Source: Burkholderiales bacterium (lineage in GTDB: Bacteria; Pseudomonadota; Gammaproteobacteria; Burkholderiales; Ga0077523). Taken from it: a stretch of DNA of 61,814 nt. The notes under the pieces are model-generated. The model was not told the DNA's origin. It saw nothing but the letters and a program-made list of their open reading frames with translations, and searched no databases. This document shows positions 8,719 to 17,283 of the stretch, in pieces. Made by a program: the position numbers and the translations under genes. The stretch is taken from positions 1 to 61,814 of the forward strand of contig JAIEQG010000011.1 of the NCBI GenBank assembly GCA_019747905.1. Reading direction: 5' to 3'. Numbering within the stretch: the stretch's first letter is position 1; each line of letters starts with the position of its first letter.

Positions 8719-9870
8719 TTAGAAGAGGGTGATCCCGCGCGCCTGGGCCCAGCGTTCGAGTACATTGCGCTCGTCCGCGTCCGCAAGCCGGTTGGCGACC
8801 CCGCGCACTTGGATTGCCCGGCCCTGCGCGTCAATCTCGATCGTGAGCAGGCGATAGACGCGGTCCTTCGTGCACCGCCTGAGCGACCAGATCGACGCGG
8901 TGCCCGCGATGCACTTGTTGGCGTAGGTCCACACGCAGTGGCACATGGCGCGGCTTTCCATCACCAGGTCCTCGGCCTGCTTCAGCTGCCGGACTACGAA
9001 GCGCTCGCCTTTGGTTCGCGCGTCCTTGGTCGAGGGCGACCATTCCCAGTCGGCCAGCGGTGAACCGGTCCACATCCGGTCAGACGCAGACGCACCAGCG
9101 CCGACTCGTCCCGCGGCACGGTGGCGGATCGCCTCGATGCGCTCGATGGCCGCGGTGTCGCGATGCCATTCGTGCATCCGCCGGTTGAGCGACGCCAGCG
9201 TGCGCCCCTCCAGACTGTAATCGGGATCGCAGCGGTAGCAGTAGTCCAGGTAGTCGCACAGGTCGTCGATCGCTTCCACCGGCGCGGGGTTGGTGCAGAA
9301 GAACCGCGCCACCTCGCGCCAGAACGCGATCTCGCTGCGCGGCGCTCGCGCGATCCTCGAACGTGCGATGCACAGCGCCGGACCGGGCTCGCCGACATAG
9401 GAGCGAGCGATGGCGTGCCAGAACGCTGCATCGAAATCCAGGCCGGCGGGCGGATTGAGGAACGTGTGGACTTCCTTGCGCGTCAACCACTGGCCGGCGC
9501 CCGCCTGGTACAGGGATCCACCACGCGCCACCACGACGTACCAGTGCCTGCGCAGCCACACTTCCTCCGCGTCGAGCCCCGCGTCGTCGATCCAGATGCG
9601 TTCGAGCGCCGCGGGAACCGGATAGCGTGCAAAAAGGTGCCGCGCCGCCGCCAGGCGCAAGCGCGCGGCGTCGCGAGTCTTCAACTGCGGGCGCCACGCG
9701 CCGGGATCACGCACGACTTCGCTGGTGAAGCCGCGCGCGGCTTCTTCGATCGCCTTGTGGAAGTCCTGCGCAGGCCGCGACCGGCGCCGGGCGCGGCGCA
9801 GCGCGGCATCGTAGACTTCGATTCGTTCGCGCTCGGCCTTCTGCCTGCGCTGGATCATCGAATAAGCCAT
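8719..9870 (-). CDS. PcfJ-like protein
   Basis: A 383-residue protein, rich in Arg and aromatic residues, with no signal peptide or membrane segment. The C-terminal block from about residue 307 (RAMCHCVWTYANKC, IWSLRR, YRLLTIEID) matches the PcfJ-like domain, named after a protein of Enterococcus plasmid pCF10 and also found in phages and chromosomes; its function is unknown. The MAYSMI start at 9870 is the first ATG after non-coding sequence. Upstream on the same strand lie a tRNA-like element (9898-9974), a hairpin and a promoter candidate. Surrounding housekeeping genes point the other way, which suits an inserted gene. Confidence 0.75.
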   Translation of the reverse strand: MAYSMIQRRQKAERERIEVYDAALRRARRRSRPAQDFHKAIEEAARGFTSEVVRDPGAWRPQLKTRDAARLRLAAARHLFARYPVPAALERIWIDDAGLDAEEVWLRRHWYVVVARGGSLYQAGAGQWLTRKEVHTFLNPPAGLDFDAAFWHAIARSYVGEPGPALCIARSRIARAPRSEIAFWREVARFFCTNPAPVEAIDDLCDYLDYCYRCDPDYSLEGRTLASLNRRMHEWHRDTAAIERIEAIRHRAAGRVGAGASASDRMWTGSPLADWEWSPSTKDARTKGERFVVRQLKQAEDLVMESRAMCHCVWTYANKCIAGTASIWSLRRCTKDRVYRLLTIEIDAQGRAIQVRGVANRLADADERNVLERWAQARGITLF

Positions 9871-9897
9871 GGTGACAAGTGGTGGTAGGAGTGAAGC

Positions 9898-9974
9898 TGG
9901 TCTCGGCCACCGGTCTCGAACCTGCGGCCTTGTGTTCGCGAAAACACGCGCGCTGCCTGCTGCGCTACCCCGAG
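9898..9974 (-). tRNA. Degenerate tRNA-like element ending in CCA
   Basis: Read on the minus strand, 77 bases resemble a tRNA. A D-arm has GCGC paired to GCGC around AGCAGGCA (A14, G18-G19 and A21 present). An anticodon-type stem GTGT/ACAC follows. The T-arm GCAGG-TTCGAGA-CCGGT has an intact TTCGA, and the 3' end is ACCA. Three things are abnormal: the last two acceptor pairs are G-G, the anticodon loop has eight bases (TTTCGCGA), and one T-stem pair is A-G. It may be a pseudo-tRNA or an attachment-site remnant; I assign no amino acid. It ends 28 bases before the pcfJ-like start. Confidence 0.45.
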
Positions 9975-10068
9975 AAGCAGAACCTGGCACCGCCAGCGGG
10001 AACGCGCTGCGCGTGTTGCGCGTTCCTTTCCACTTCTTGCCCCGTCGCTGAGTTGCGCGAAACATGCA

Positions 10069-10101
10069 AGAGGCCCGGGTCCTTTCGGAGTCCGGGCCTC
10101 T
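10069..10101 (-). terminator. Strong GC hairpin, possible terminator or attenuator
   Basis: A perfect 10-bp stem, AGAGGCCCGG (10069-10078) with CCGGGCCTCT (10092-10101), encloses a 13-base loop. On the minus strand it is followed by TGCATGTTT, so there are few Ts and intrinsic termination is uncertain. It sits between the promoter candidate at 10296-10324 and the tRNA-like element in front of the pcfJ-like gene. Confidence 0.5.
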
Positions 10102-10295
10102 GAGAGCAGCGCTTGGAGGGTGCGCAACTACGCGTTCCCCTCTCCCGGATGAATCGGGTCCTCGCTTCCATCCAGCTGGTCCGCCATGAACAACTTCGAC
10201 CAGCCCAACGAATGGGCCGGATGCGTGGCGGCGCGTGGTGATCTCACGAATCGGTCTCTGAGAGAATCGAAGCCCGGTCCGGGCAACGGGCGCGG

Positions 10296-10324
10296 ACTGT
10301 AAAGAGTCTTTACTTTCACGTCAA
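10296..10324 (-). promoter_or_regulatory. Promoter candidate with palindromic operator in spacer
   Basis: On the minus strand TTGACG (10324-10319) and TACAGT (10301-10296) are 17 bases apart, a good sigma-70 spacing. The 15-base palindrome GTAAAGA-G-TCTTTAC (10299-10313) lies between them, as a repressor operator would. Transcription would start near 10289 and run toward the hairpin, the tRNA-like element and the pcfJ-like gene. The rest of the gene-free stretch 10102-10533 holds only very short open frames without a ribosome site, so I call no gene in it. Confidence 0.45.
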
Positions 10325-10533
10325 CCCCCTCACCTCGCTGCACCGGGGCGGGCAGGAACACTACGGTGTGCCCGCTACGAAGCCGACCGACAGATCCACT
10401 CTTGGCGCAGACGCGCGAACGATCCATGGCTGCTCAAGGACGGGAATCGCGTCTGAAACCCGATTGAAGCGACAAGGCCCGCCGGGCAAAGGTGTTTGCC
10501 GGTGCCGGGACGCCTCGTACGATGCCACGAGCG

Positions 10534-11262
10534 CTATGGCTCGCCTGCCGTAAGCGTGAGCAGGATGTCGGCGTACCAGGCGCAGTTCAGTCCGAGGGAC
10601 TCGTCGAGTTGCCGGTCGCGCGTGGTCATGTCCATGCGCGCGGCATGCACACCGAGCAATTTCCACGGTAGCCTGGGGTTCCCGGCGGCACTGCGCATCA
10701 CTACAGGCGCTCCGCTGGTCCCCCGGTGCGTCCGCGCGTCGGTGAGGAAGTAACCCTGCCCCTGGAAGCGGACGCCGAACGACGAGGCGATCACCGCATG
10801 CCTCACCACCGGAAGGTGATGCAGTGTGTCGTGAAATCCGAGCGGAAAGCCGACCACCAGCAGCGAGGTGCCGACTTCCACCTCGTCCAGTGCATCCTGC
10901 AGATGCGCCGGTGTGAACCACTCCAGCACAGCGGAAGGCGCCAGCGCCGCACGGTCGATTTCGATGACCGCGACGTCGATCTCGCCGCCCGTATCGCTTC
11001 CCTGACGCCAGACGCTCCGACCGTCCTGGTACAGCATCACGGAGAGCACACTCGAGCGCGTGAGGTTCTGTGCATCGGTATGGAACTCGATCTCGATGCG
11101 GTTCGGGAAGTGCTTGCTCGGCTCGTCGATCAGCACGTGCCGCCCGGTCACGAGGAAAAGGCGGCCGTCGCGCTCGAAGAAGAATCCGCTGGCGGCAGTC
11201 AGGGGTCGTTCGCCGTCGAAGGTGGAGATTCTGGCGGTGGTCAGCAGGAGTGGTTCGATCAT
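10534..11262 (-). CDS. Trypsin-like serine protease domain protein
   Basis: A 242-residue protein with a chymotrypsin-fold triad: His in FLVTGRHVL (about residues 34-42), Asp in GGEIDVAVIEID, and Ser in HRGTSGAPVVM. No signal peptide is visible, so it is probably cytoplasmic, as are many bacterial Trypsin_2-type proteases. The start MIEPLLLTTARISTF at 11262 begins the conserved domain. Upstream in-frame sequence is low complexity and looks non-coding. It is encoded on the same strand as the pcfJ-like gene, 660 bases upstream of it. Substrate unknown. Confidence 0.75.
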   Translation of the reverse strand: MIEPLLLTTARISTFDGERPLTAASGFFFERDGRLFLVTGRHVLIDEPSKHFPNRIEIEFHTDAQNLTRSSVLSVMLYQDGRSVWRQGSDTGGEIDVAVIEIDRAALAPSAVLEWFTPAHLQDALDEVEVGTSLLVVGFPLGFHDTLHHLPVVRHAVIASSFGVRFQGQGYFLTDARTHRGTSGAPVVMRSAAGNPRLPWKLLGVHAARMDMTTRDRQLDESLGLNCAWYADILLTLTAGEP

Positions 11263-11590
11263 GCGGGTCTCGATTCTGTGAGGGAACGTAGGGGTACGGC
11301 GCCGGCGCCAGCCGGGTTCGTGTCGCAGAAGCGGCCCCGTGGTGATTCCGTGTACCACGATCAGCGCTGCCGCGGTCCACAACGGTGGTGAAAAGGCCGT
11401 GCTATCCACCTTACCTGCGGGCCCGAGGCGCAGACTGGACAAAGCAGAGATCCAGACGCGCTGTACGCGGTGCGCGACCGGCGCCGGACCCGGGTCGAAA
11501 CGAGGTCGACGGCATACTCGATGGCGTATGGACCTTCTACAATCGCGGCTGCTGTATCGACAATGACTTCGTCCACGCACCGGAACGCCC
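11263..11590. other. Divergent intergenic region before exonuclease III
   Basis: 328 bases separate the minus-strand protease start from the plus-strand xthA start. I see a TACAAT hexamer at 11538-11543, about 48 bases before the xthA ATG, but no convincing -35. Short open frames on both strands have no ribosome sites and no recognisable protein. Nothing else is identifiable. Confidence 0.5.
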
Positions 11591-12355
11591 ATGAAACTCG
11601 CCACCTGGAACGTCAACTCCCTCAAGGTGCGCCTGCCGCACCTGCAGGACTGGCTCGCGCGCGAACAGCCGGACGTGGTGTGTCTGCAGGAAACCAAGCT
11701 CGAGGATTCGAAGTTTCCCGCAGCCGAACTGGAAGCTGCCGGGTGGCGCTGCGCCTACTCCGGGCAGAAGACCTACAACGGTGTGGCGATCCTGTCGAGC
11801 GCGCCGGCCACCGACTTGACCCTCGGCATACCGGGCTTTGCCGACGAGCAGAAGCGCGTGATCGCCGGGACCGTCGATGGCGTGCGGGTGGTATGCGTGT
11901 ACATCCCCAATGGTCAGAGCGTCGACTCCGACAAGTACCGCTACAAGCTCGCATGGCTGGAGGCGCTGACCGCCTGGCTGCGGGATGAACTGCAGCGCTA
12001 TCCCGATCTGGCGCTCCTCGGCGACTACAACATCGCACCGGAGGATCGCGACGTGCACGATCCGGCCGCATGGAAGGATCAGGTGCTGTGCAGCGAGCCG
12101 GAGCGTGCGGCGTTCCGCGGATTGCAAGCGCTGGGATTGAAGGACAGCTTTCGCCTGTTCGATCAGCCGGAAGGGTCGTTCAGCTGGTGGGACTACCGCA
12201 TGAACGCGTTCAAGCGCCGAATGGGCTTGCGCATCGACCACATCCTGTTGGGCGAACACCTCGCGCCGCGCTGCAAGGCGGCGCGCATCGACGTGGAACC
12301 GCGCAAGCTCGAGCGCCCGTCGGACCACGCGCCGGTGATTGCGGAGATCGGTTGA
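11591..12355 (+). CDS. xthA: Exodeoxyribonuclease III
   Basis: A 254-residue endonuclease/exonuclease/phosphatase-fold enzyme for base-excision repair (AP endonuclease and 3'-5' exonuclease). Catalytic motifs run in order: TWNVNSLK (N), CLQETK (E), YIPNG (Y), LGDYNIAP (D, N), FSWWDYR, LRIDHIL (D) and SDHAPV (D-H). The length is close to E. coli XthA (268). A hairpin repeat cluster follows between it and ntrC, which comes from the opposite strand. Confidence 0.95.
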   Translation: MKLATWNVNSLKVRLPHLQDWLAREQPDVVCLQETKLEDSKFPAAELEAAGWRCAYSGQKTYNGVAILSSAPATDLTLGIPGFADEQKRVIAGTVDGVRVVCVYIPNGQSVDSDKYRYKLAWLEALTAWLRDELQRYPDLALLGDYNIAPEDRDVHDPAAWKDQVLCSEPERAAFRGLQALGLKDSFRLFDQPEGSFSWWDYRMNAFKRRMGLRIDHILLGEHLAPRCKAARIDVEPRKLERPSDHAPVIAEIG

Positions 12356-12379
12356 TCGGTCGCGTCGCGTAGCGGCGGT

Positions 12380-12494
12380 GTTTGCCCCCATCCCAGCCTT
12401 CCCCCGGCATAGCCGGGGGAAGGAGTGCCTGCGCTTCCAGTCGTGCATTCCCTCCCCCGCGCGAAGCGTGGGGGAGGGTTAGGGTGGGGGCAGC
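12380..12494. repeat. Dispersed GC-rich hairpin pair
   Basis: Two inverted repeats of the same family as at 177-267. One is CCTTCCCCCGGC/GCCGGGGGAAGG, and the other pairs CCCTCCCCC with GGGGGAGGG around a GCGCGAAGCGT centre; the flanks are CCCCCATCCC and GGGTGGGGGC. The cluster lies between the converging xthA and ntrC genes, where hairpins could stop transcription from both sides. Confidence 0.8.
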
Positions 12495-12505
12495 GGTTTA
12501 ACCGA

Positions 12506-13927
12506 TCAGGACTCCGCAGCCTCCGGCCGCTCGGCCCGGTCCTTGTCCTCCAGCCCCAGCTCCTGGATCTTGCGCGTGAGCGTGTTGCGGCCGAGCCCGA
12601 GCAGGTTCGCGGCTTCGATCCGGCGGCCACCGGTGTGCGCGAGCGCGCGCAGGATCAGCGCCTTCTCGAACTGGCGCGTCATCTCGTCCATGATCTGGGT
12701 TTCGCCGCGATTCAATGCGTTCTCCGCCTCGCGCTCGAGGGCTGCGATCCAGCTTTCGGACGGCATGCGTGCGTCACCCTCGCGGATTTCGGGCGGGAGG
12801 TCGGGCATGTCGACATTGATGCCGGGCGCCATCACCGTCACCCAGTGGCACAGGTTCTCGAGCTGACGCACGTTGCCGGGCCAGTCGAGCGAACCTAGAT
12901 ACTTGAGTGCGGAATCGGTCATGCGCTTCGCTTCGACGTTGAGTTCGCGTGCGCTCTTCGCGAGGAAATGCTTGGCGAGCAGCGGCACATCCTCGCGGCG
13001 TTCGCGCAGCGCGGGCAGGCGCAGGCGGATCACGTTGATGCGATGGAAGAGGTCTTCGCGGAACAGGCCCAGCTTCACGCGCGACTCGAGGTCCTGGTGG
13101 GTCGCCGCGATGATGCGGACGTTCGCCTTGATCGGCTGGTGGCCGCCGACGCGGTAGAACTGACCGTCGGAGAGCACGCGCAGCAGGCGGGTCTGCAGGT
13201 CGGCGGGCATGTCGCCGATCTCGTCCAGGAACAGAGTGCCGCCCTCGGCCTGCTCGAAGCGTCCGCGGCGCATCGCCTGTGCGCCGGTGAAAGCTCCCCG
13301 CTCGTGGCCGAACAGTTCGGATTCGAGCAGGTCCTTGGGTATGGCCGCCGTGTTGATGGCGATGAACGGCTTCGCGGCGCGCGGACTGTGTCGATGCAAC
13401 GCGCGGGCGACGAGTTCCTTGCCGGTGCCCGACTCGCCGTTGATGAGCACCGTGGCCTGCGACTGGGTGAGACGGCCGATGGCGCGAAACACCTCCTGCA
13501 TCGACGGGGCCTGGCCGAGGATCTCGGGCGACTCTTCCGCGGCTTCCGGCGCATCGCTCTGGCGCAGGCTCTCTTCCATCGCGCGGCGGATCAGATCCAC
13601 CGCCTGGTCGACGTCGAACGGCTTCGGCAGATACTCGAACGCCCCTCCCTGGAAGGCCGCGACCGCGCTTTCGAGATCCGAGTAGGCGGTCATTATGATG
13701 ACCGGCAGGTTCGGGAAGCGCGTCTTGATCTGCTGCAGCAGATCGAGGCCGGAACTGCCGGGCATCCGGATGTCGCTCACCACCACCTGCGGCGGTGTCG
13801 CGCCGAGCGCGGCGAGCGCATCCTGTGCGGAGGAGAAGGTCTTGAAGGCGATGTTCTCGCGCGTGAGCGCTTTTTCGAACACCCAGCGGATGGAACGGTC
13901 GTCGTCGATGATCCAGACGGGTTTCAT
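12506..13927 (-). CDS. ntrC: Nitrogen regulation response regulator NtrC
   Basis: A 473-residue sigma-54 activator. It has a receiver domain (WIIDDD; phospho-acceptor Asp52 in VVSDIRMPG; PKPFD), an AAA+ domain with Walker A GESGTGKE, the sigma-54 contact loop GAFTGA and Walker B LFLDEIGD, and a C-terminal Fis-type helix-turn-helix (AANLLGLGRNTLTRKIQ). It is phosphorylated by NtrB when nitrogen is limiting. Ten bases separate it from ntrB. Its predicted target, the glnA promoter, is 3 kb upstream in the same cluster. Confidence 0.96.
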   Translation of the reverse strand: MKPVWIIDDDRSIRWVFEKALTRENIAFKTFSSAQDALAALGATPPQVVVSDIRMPGSSGLDLLQQIKTRFPNLPVIIMTAYSDLESAVAAFQGGAFEYLPKPFDVDQAVDLIRRAMEESLRQSDAPEAAEESPEILGQAPSMQEVFRAIGRLTQSQATVLINGESGTGKELVARALHRHSPRAAKPFIAINTAAIPKDLLESELFGHERGAFTGAQAMRRGRFEQAEGGTLFLDEIGDMPADLQTRLLRVLSDGQFYRVGGHQPIKANVRIIAATHQDLESRVKLGLFREDLFHRINVIRLRLPALRERREDVPLLAKHFLAKSARELNVEAKRMTDSALKYLGSLDWPGNVRQLENLCHWVTVMAPGINVDMPDLPPEIREGDARMPSESWIAALEREAENALNRGETQIMDEMTRQFEKALILRALAHTGGRRIEAANLLGLGRNTLTRKIQELGLEDKDRAERPEAAES

Positions 13928-13937
13928 GGGGATGGTC

Positions 13938-15029
13938 TCAGTGTTTCTGCGTGCTCGGCGCGTTCGACGCGATGACCGTATCGCGCAGCGGCAGCAGTAT
14001 TGTGAAAGAGGTGTTGCCGGGGCGGCTTTCGACTTCGATGATGCCCTGGTGCTGATTGACGAAGTTCTGCGCGAGGGTCAGTCCGAGCCCCGTGCCGCCG
14101 TCGCGGCCCGACACGAGCGGAAAGAACACGCGGTCGCGGATGTCGTCGGGGATGCCCGGGCCGTCGTCGTTCACTTCGAGCACGATGGCGAGCCGATAGA
14201 GCTTCTTGGCGAGCGTGACGCGCCGGGCCACGCGGGTGCGAAAGGCGATGTTGCCGCTGCCGCGCATCGCCTGCGCGGCGTTGCGCGCGATGTTGAGGAC
14301 AGCCTGGATGAGCTGTTCGCGGTCGGCGGTGAGCGGCGGCAGGCTGGTGTCGTAGTCGCGCCGGATACGCAGGTCCGGGTACTCGGCCACGAGCAGGCTG
14401 CGCACGCGCTCGGTGACTTCGTGGATGTTGAGCGCCGTGGGCTGCGGCAGGCGATGCGGCGTCAGCAGCCGATCCATCAACGACTGCAGCCGGTCGGCCT
14501 CCATCATGATCACCTGCGTGTACTCGTGCAGTTCGGGGCGCTCGAGTTCGCGATCGAGCAGTTGCGCGGCACCGCGCAGGGCGCCGAGCGGGTTCTTGAT
14601 CTCGTGGGCGAGATTGCGGATCAATTCGCGATTGGCGTGGCTCTGGTCGAGCAAGCGTTCCTCGCGGGCGATGCGCAGTTGCTGCTGCATCGGCGTGAAC
14701 TCGAGCAGGAAACCGTCGGCAGCGTCCAGTTCAAACGGCGTCACGGTGCACGTGAGCGGATGGCGGAGCCCTCCGCTCACCGAAGCAGCGACGAGCGTGA
14801 GGTCGTGCTGCGTGTAGCTGCAGTTGTCCCGGTCGGCGCAGCCGATCGCGACCTGCAACTCGGTGCAGTCCGCGAAGGCCTCTTCGAGCGTTTGTCCGAC
14901 CATGATGTTCTTGCTGACCTGGAACAGGTTTTCGCCGGCAGGGTTCACGTGCTCGATGACGCGGCGCCGATCGAGCAGCATCACCGCGGCGGCGAGGAGA
15001 TCGAGACCGCGCAGGGCTTCGGGATTCAC
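13938..15029 (-). CDS. ntrB: Nitrogen regulation histidine kinase NtrB
   Basis: About 363 residues. An N-terminal PAS-like sensor (GLDLLAAAVMLLDRRR, VNPAGENLF) is followed by the H-box NLAHEIKNPLG (phosphorylated His), then the N-box LNIARNAAQAM and G-boxes DDGPGIPDDI and GGTGLGL. It is soluble, with no membrane segments. NtrB phosphorylates or dephosphorylates NtrC under PII control. I prefer the GTG at 15029 (VNPEALRGLDLL); a TTG at 15077 would add 16 residues. Confidence 0.93.
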   Translation of the reverse strand: MNPEALRGLDLLAAAVMLLDRRRVIEHVNPAGENLFQVSKNIMVGQTLEEAFADCTELQVAIGCADRDNCSYTQHDLTLVAASVSGGLRHPLTCTVTPFELDAADGFLLEFTPMQQQLRIAREERLLDQSHANRELIRNLAHEIKNPLGALRGAAQLLDRELERPELHEYTQVIMMEADRLQSLMDRLLTPHRLPQPTALNIHEVTERVRSLLVAEYPDLRIRRDYDTSLPPLTADREQLIQAVLNIARNAAQAMRGSGNIAFRTRVARRVTLAKKLYRLAIVLEVNDDGPGIPDDIRDRVFFPLVSGRDGGTGLGLTLAQNFVNQHQGIIEVESRPGNTSFTILLPLRDTVIASNAPSTQKH

Positions 15030-15114
15030 TCGTGCACGCCAGGTGAGGCCACCTGATGGCAGCAAGAAGCGATCCAACTGCAGCGCTTGCGCCGGGAGGC
15101 GCGGGCGACCGCCG

Positions 15115-15567
15115 CTACTTCACGTTCGAGAGCTCGCGCCGGATTGCTTCGATGTTCTTCAGGTGCGTGTTGATCGACTCGCGCATGGGCTGGTCTCGTT
15201 CCTGCGATCGATCGGTGCCGCCCTCGGTGTCCCCGAGAATCCTGCGCGCCTGGTCGAGCAGCTTCTGCTCGTCGGTGAGTTCCTGCTCGAGGATGCGCCG
15301 CCGGTCGTCGTCCCGGCGGCGTTGCGTGGTCCCGTCCACACGCGGGAAGCCAGCCTCGTCGGCGCCTGGCTTGCGCGCCGCCGGCTTCGGAGCGGGCTTC
15401 GGCTTGCGCTCGGGCATCGGGTCGAAACAGAGCACCTTGCGATGGTCCTTCGGCGTGGCCGTCGAATAGGTGATGCGGCCCTCGGGGTCGACGTACTTGC
15501 AGATCTGGTCCGCCAGTGCGCTCGTGGTGGGCAGCAGGAAGGCCGCAACGAGAAGGAATGGTTTCAT
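15115..15567 (-). CDS. DUF4124 domain protein, exported
   Basis: A 150-residue protein with a signal peptide (MKPFLLVAAFLLPTTSALA), the DUF4124 motif (ICKYVDPEGRITYS), a Pro/Lys/Ala-rich linker and a charged coiled-coil-like C terminus (RRILEQELTDEQKLLDQARR). DUF4124 is common in betaproteobacterial envelope proteins and has no known function. The gene lies between glnA and ntrB, where this family is often found in betaproteobacteria. A terminator separates it from glnA, and ntrB starts 85 bases later. Confidence 0.8.
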   Translation of the reverse strand: MKPFLLVAAFLLPTTSALADQICKYVDPEGRITYSTATPKDHRKVLCFDPMPERKPKPAPKPAARKPGADEAGFPRVDGTTQRRRDDDRRRILEQELTDEQKLLDQARRILGDTEGGTDRSQERDQPMRESINTHLKNIEAIRRELSNVK

Positions 15568-15659
15568 GGCCAGGGGCGCGCGCCGCAATGCGCTCGGGGA
15601 TGCATGGCGGTCGCGGACCAGGACGATGTTCAAGGGCTCCCATTTTCGCACCGGACCGG

Positions 15660-15689
15660 AAAAAAAAGGGCGGGAGTCCCCCGCCCTTT
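15660..15689 (-). terminator. Rho-independent terminator of glnA
   Basis: On the minus strand a stem GGGCGGG/CCCGCCC (15686-15680 with 15674-15668) is followed by eight Ts (15667-15660). It begins about 23 bases after the glnA stop, so it should end most glnA transcripts before the DUF4124-ntrBC genes. Confidence 0.9.
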
Positions 15690-15711
15690 CTGCGGCCTCC
15701 GGACCTTGCGG

Positions 15712-17121
15712 TCAGAGGCTGTAGTACATCGCGAACTCGACCGGATGGGTGGTCATGCGGAACGTCGTGACCTCCTCCATCTTGAGATCGATGTAGGCAT
15801 CGATCATGTCGTTCGAGAACACGCCGCCGCGCGTGAGGAAGTCGCGGCCCTTGTCGAGATGCTCCAGCGCCATGTCGAGCGACGAGCACACGTTCGGGAC
15901 CTTCTTCGCTTCTTCGGGCGGCAGGTCGTACAGGTTCTTGTCGATCGGATCGCCGGGGTGGATCTTGTTCTGCACGCCGTCGAGGCCGGCCATCATCATG
16001 GCAGCGAAGGCGAGGTACGGATTGGCGGTCGGATCGGGGAAGCGCACTTCGATGCGGCGGCCCTTCGGGCTCGACACGTACGGAATGCGGATCGAGGCCG
16101 AGCGGTTCTTCGCGGAGTAGGCGAGGTTGATCGGCGCTTCGAAGCCGGGGACCAGGCGCTTGTACGAGTTCGTGCCCGGGTTGGTGATCGCGTTCAGCGC
16201 CTTGGCGTGCTTGATGATGCCGCCGATGTAGTACAGCGCGAACTCGGAAAGGCCGGCGTAACCGTTGCCGGCGAACAGGTTCTCGCCGTTCTTCCAGATC
16301 GACTGGTGGCAATGCATGCCCGAGCCGTTGTCGCCCACGACCGGCTTGGGCATGAACGTGGCCGTCTTGCCGAAGGAATGCGCGACGTTGTGCACGGTGT
16401 ACTTGAGGATCTGCAGCCAGTCGGCGCGCTGGACGAGCGGTGCGAACTTGGTGCCGATCTCGCACTGGCCGGGGGCGGCCACTTCGTGGTGATGCACTTC
16501 CACTTCGACGCCCTGTTCTTCGAGCGCCAGGCACATGGCGGAGCGGATGTCCTGCAGCGAATCGACCGGGGGCACGGGGAAGTAGCCGCCCTTGATCGGC
16601 GGACGGTGGCCCATGTTGCCGCCTTCCATGTCGAGGCCGGAGGACCACGGGGCTTCCTCGGAGACGATCTTCACGGAGGAGCCGGACATGTCCACGTTCC
16701 ACGTGACCGAGTCGAACACGAAGAACTCGGGCTCGGGACCGAAGTACGCGACATCGCCGATGCCGGTGGACTTGAGGTAAGCCTCGGCGCGCTTCGCGAT
16801 CGAGCGCGGATCGCGGTCGTAACCCTTGCCGTCGGACGGTTCCACCACGTCGCAGGTCACGATGAGGGTGGGTTCGTCGGTGAATGGGTCCATCCGCGCG
16901 GAGGCGGCGTCGGGCATCAGGAGCATGTCCGAGGCCTGGATCCCCTTCCAGCCGGCGATGGAGGAACCGTCGAACGCGTGGCCGTCTTCGAATTTCGAGT
17001 TGTCGAACTGCCTGGCCGGCACGGACACATGCTGTTCTTTGCCACGGGTATCCGTGAAGCGCAGGTCAACGAACTTGACTTCGTTGTCCTTGATGGATTT
17101 CAGGACTTCGGCTGGGGACAT
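15712..17121 (-). CDS. glnA: Glutamine synthetase, type I
   Basis: A 469-residue GSI-beta enzyme that makes glutamine from glutamate, ammonia and ATP. Visible motifs are [33 protein letters not shown] (metal/ATP site), [21 protein letters not shown] and the adenylylation loop NLYDLPPEE with its Tyr near residue 398. The ATG at 17121 follows GAGGAG at a usual distance; an in-frame ATG 8 codons upstream (17145) lacks this. Expression is predicted to depend on sigma-54 and NtrC (sites at 17206-17328). Confidence 0.97.
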   Translation of the reverse strand: MSPAEVLKSIKDNEVKFVDLRFTDTRGKEQHVSVPARQFDNSKFEDGHAFDGSSIAGWKGIQASDMLLMPDAASARMDPFTDEPTLIVTCDVVEPSDGKGYDRDPRSIAKRAEAYLKSTGIGDVAYFGPEPEFFVFDSVTWNVDMSGSSVKIVSEEAPWSSGLDMEGGNMGHRPPIKGGYFPVPPVDSLQDIRSAMCLALEEQGVEVEVHHHEVAAPGQCEIGTKFAPLVQRADWLQILKYTVHNVAHSFGKTATFMPKPVVGDNGSGMHCHQSIWKNGENLFAGNGYAGLSEFALYYIGGIIKHAKALNAITNPGTNSYKRLVPGFEAPINLAYSAKNRSASIRIPYVSSPKGRRIEVRFPDPTANPYLAFAAMMMAGLDGVQNKIHPGDPIDKNLYDLPPEEAKKVPNVCSSLDMALEHLDKGRDFLTRGGVFSNDMIDAYIDLKMEEVTTFRMTTHPVEFAMYYSL

Positions 17122-17205
17122 CTTCAGGTTCTCCTCAGGACTCAAGAATTTGGTGAGAAAAAAGAGGGATTTATTGCGCTGGAAAGGAAACCGGCGCCAC
17201 TATTT

Positions 17206-17221
17206 CGCAGATTCCGTGCCA
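17206..17221 (-). promoter_or_regulatory. Sigma-54 promoter of glnA
   Basis: The minus strand reads TGGCACGGAATCTGCG, with -24 GG and -12 GC exactly 12 bases apart as in the consensus TGGCACG-N4-TTGC. Transcription should start near 17194, leaving a leader of about 75 bases before the glnA ATG. A second TGGCAC at 17250-17245 lacks a -12 GC and is probably not used. Confidence 0.75.
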
Positions 17222-17283
17222 CGGCTTCTGGGCGAAAAAACATTGTGCCACAATTCGTTAGCGAAGCCGGGCAGGCCCCGAGC

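Noticed and set aside
10128..10302. Small open frames on both strands (19 codons minus, 38 codons plus)
   Set aside because: Neither has a ribosome site or recognisable product; kept only as part of a possible structured leader.
11361..11576. A 71-codon minus-strand frame upstream of xthA
   Set aside because: No ribosome site, an Arg-rich uninformative product, and overlap with the expected xthA promoter region.
17245..17250. A second sigma-54-like TGGCAC upstream of glnA
   Set aside because: The -12 GC is missing at the required spacing; the site at 17206-17221 fits fully.
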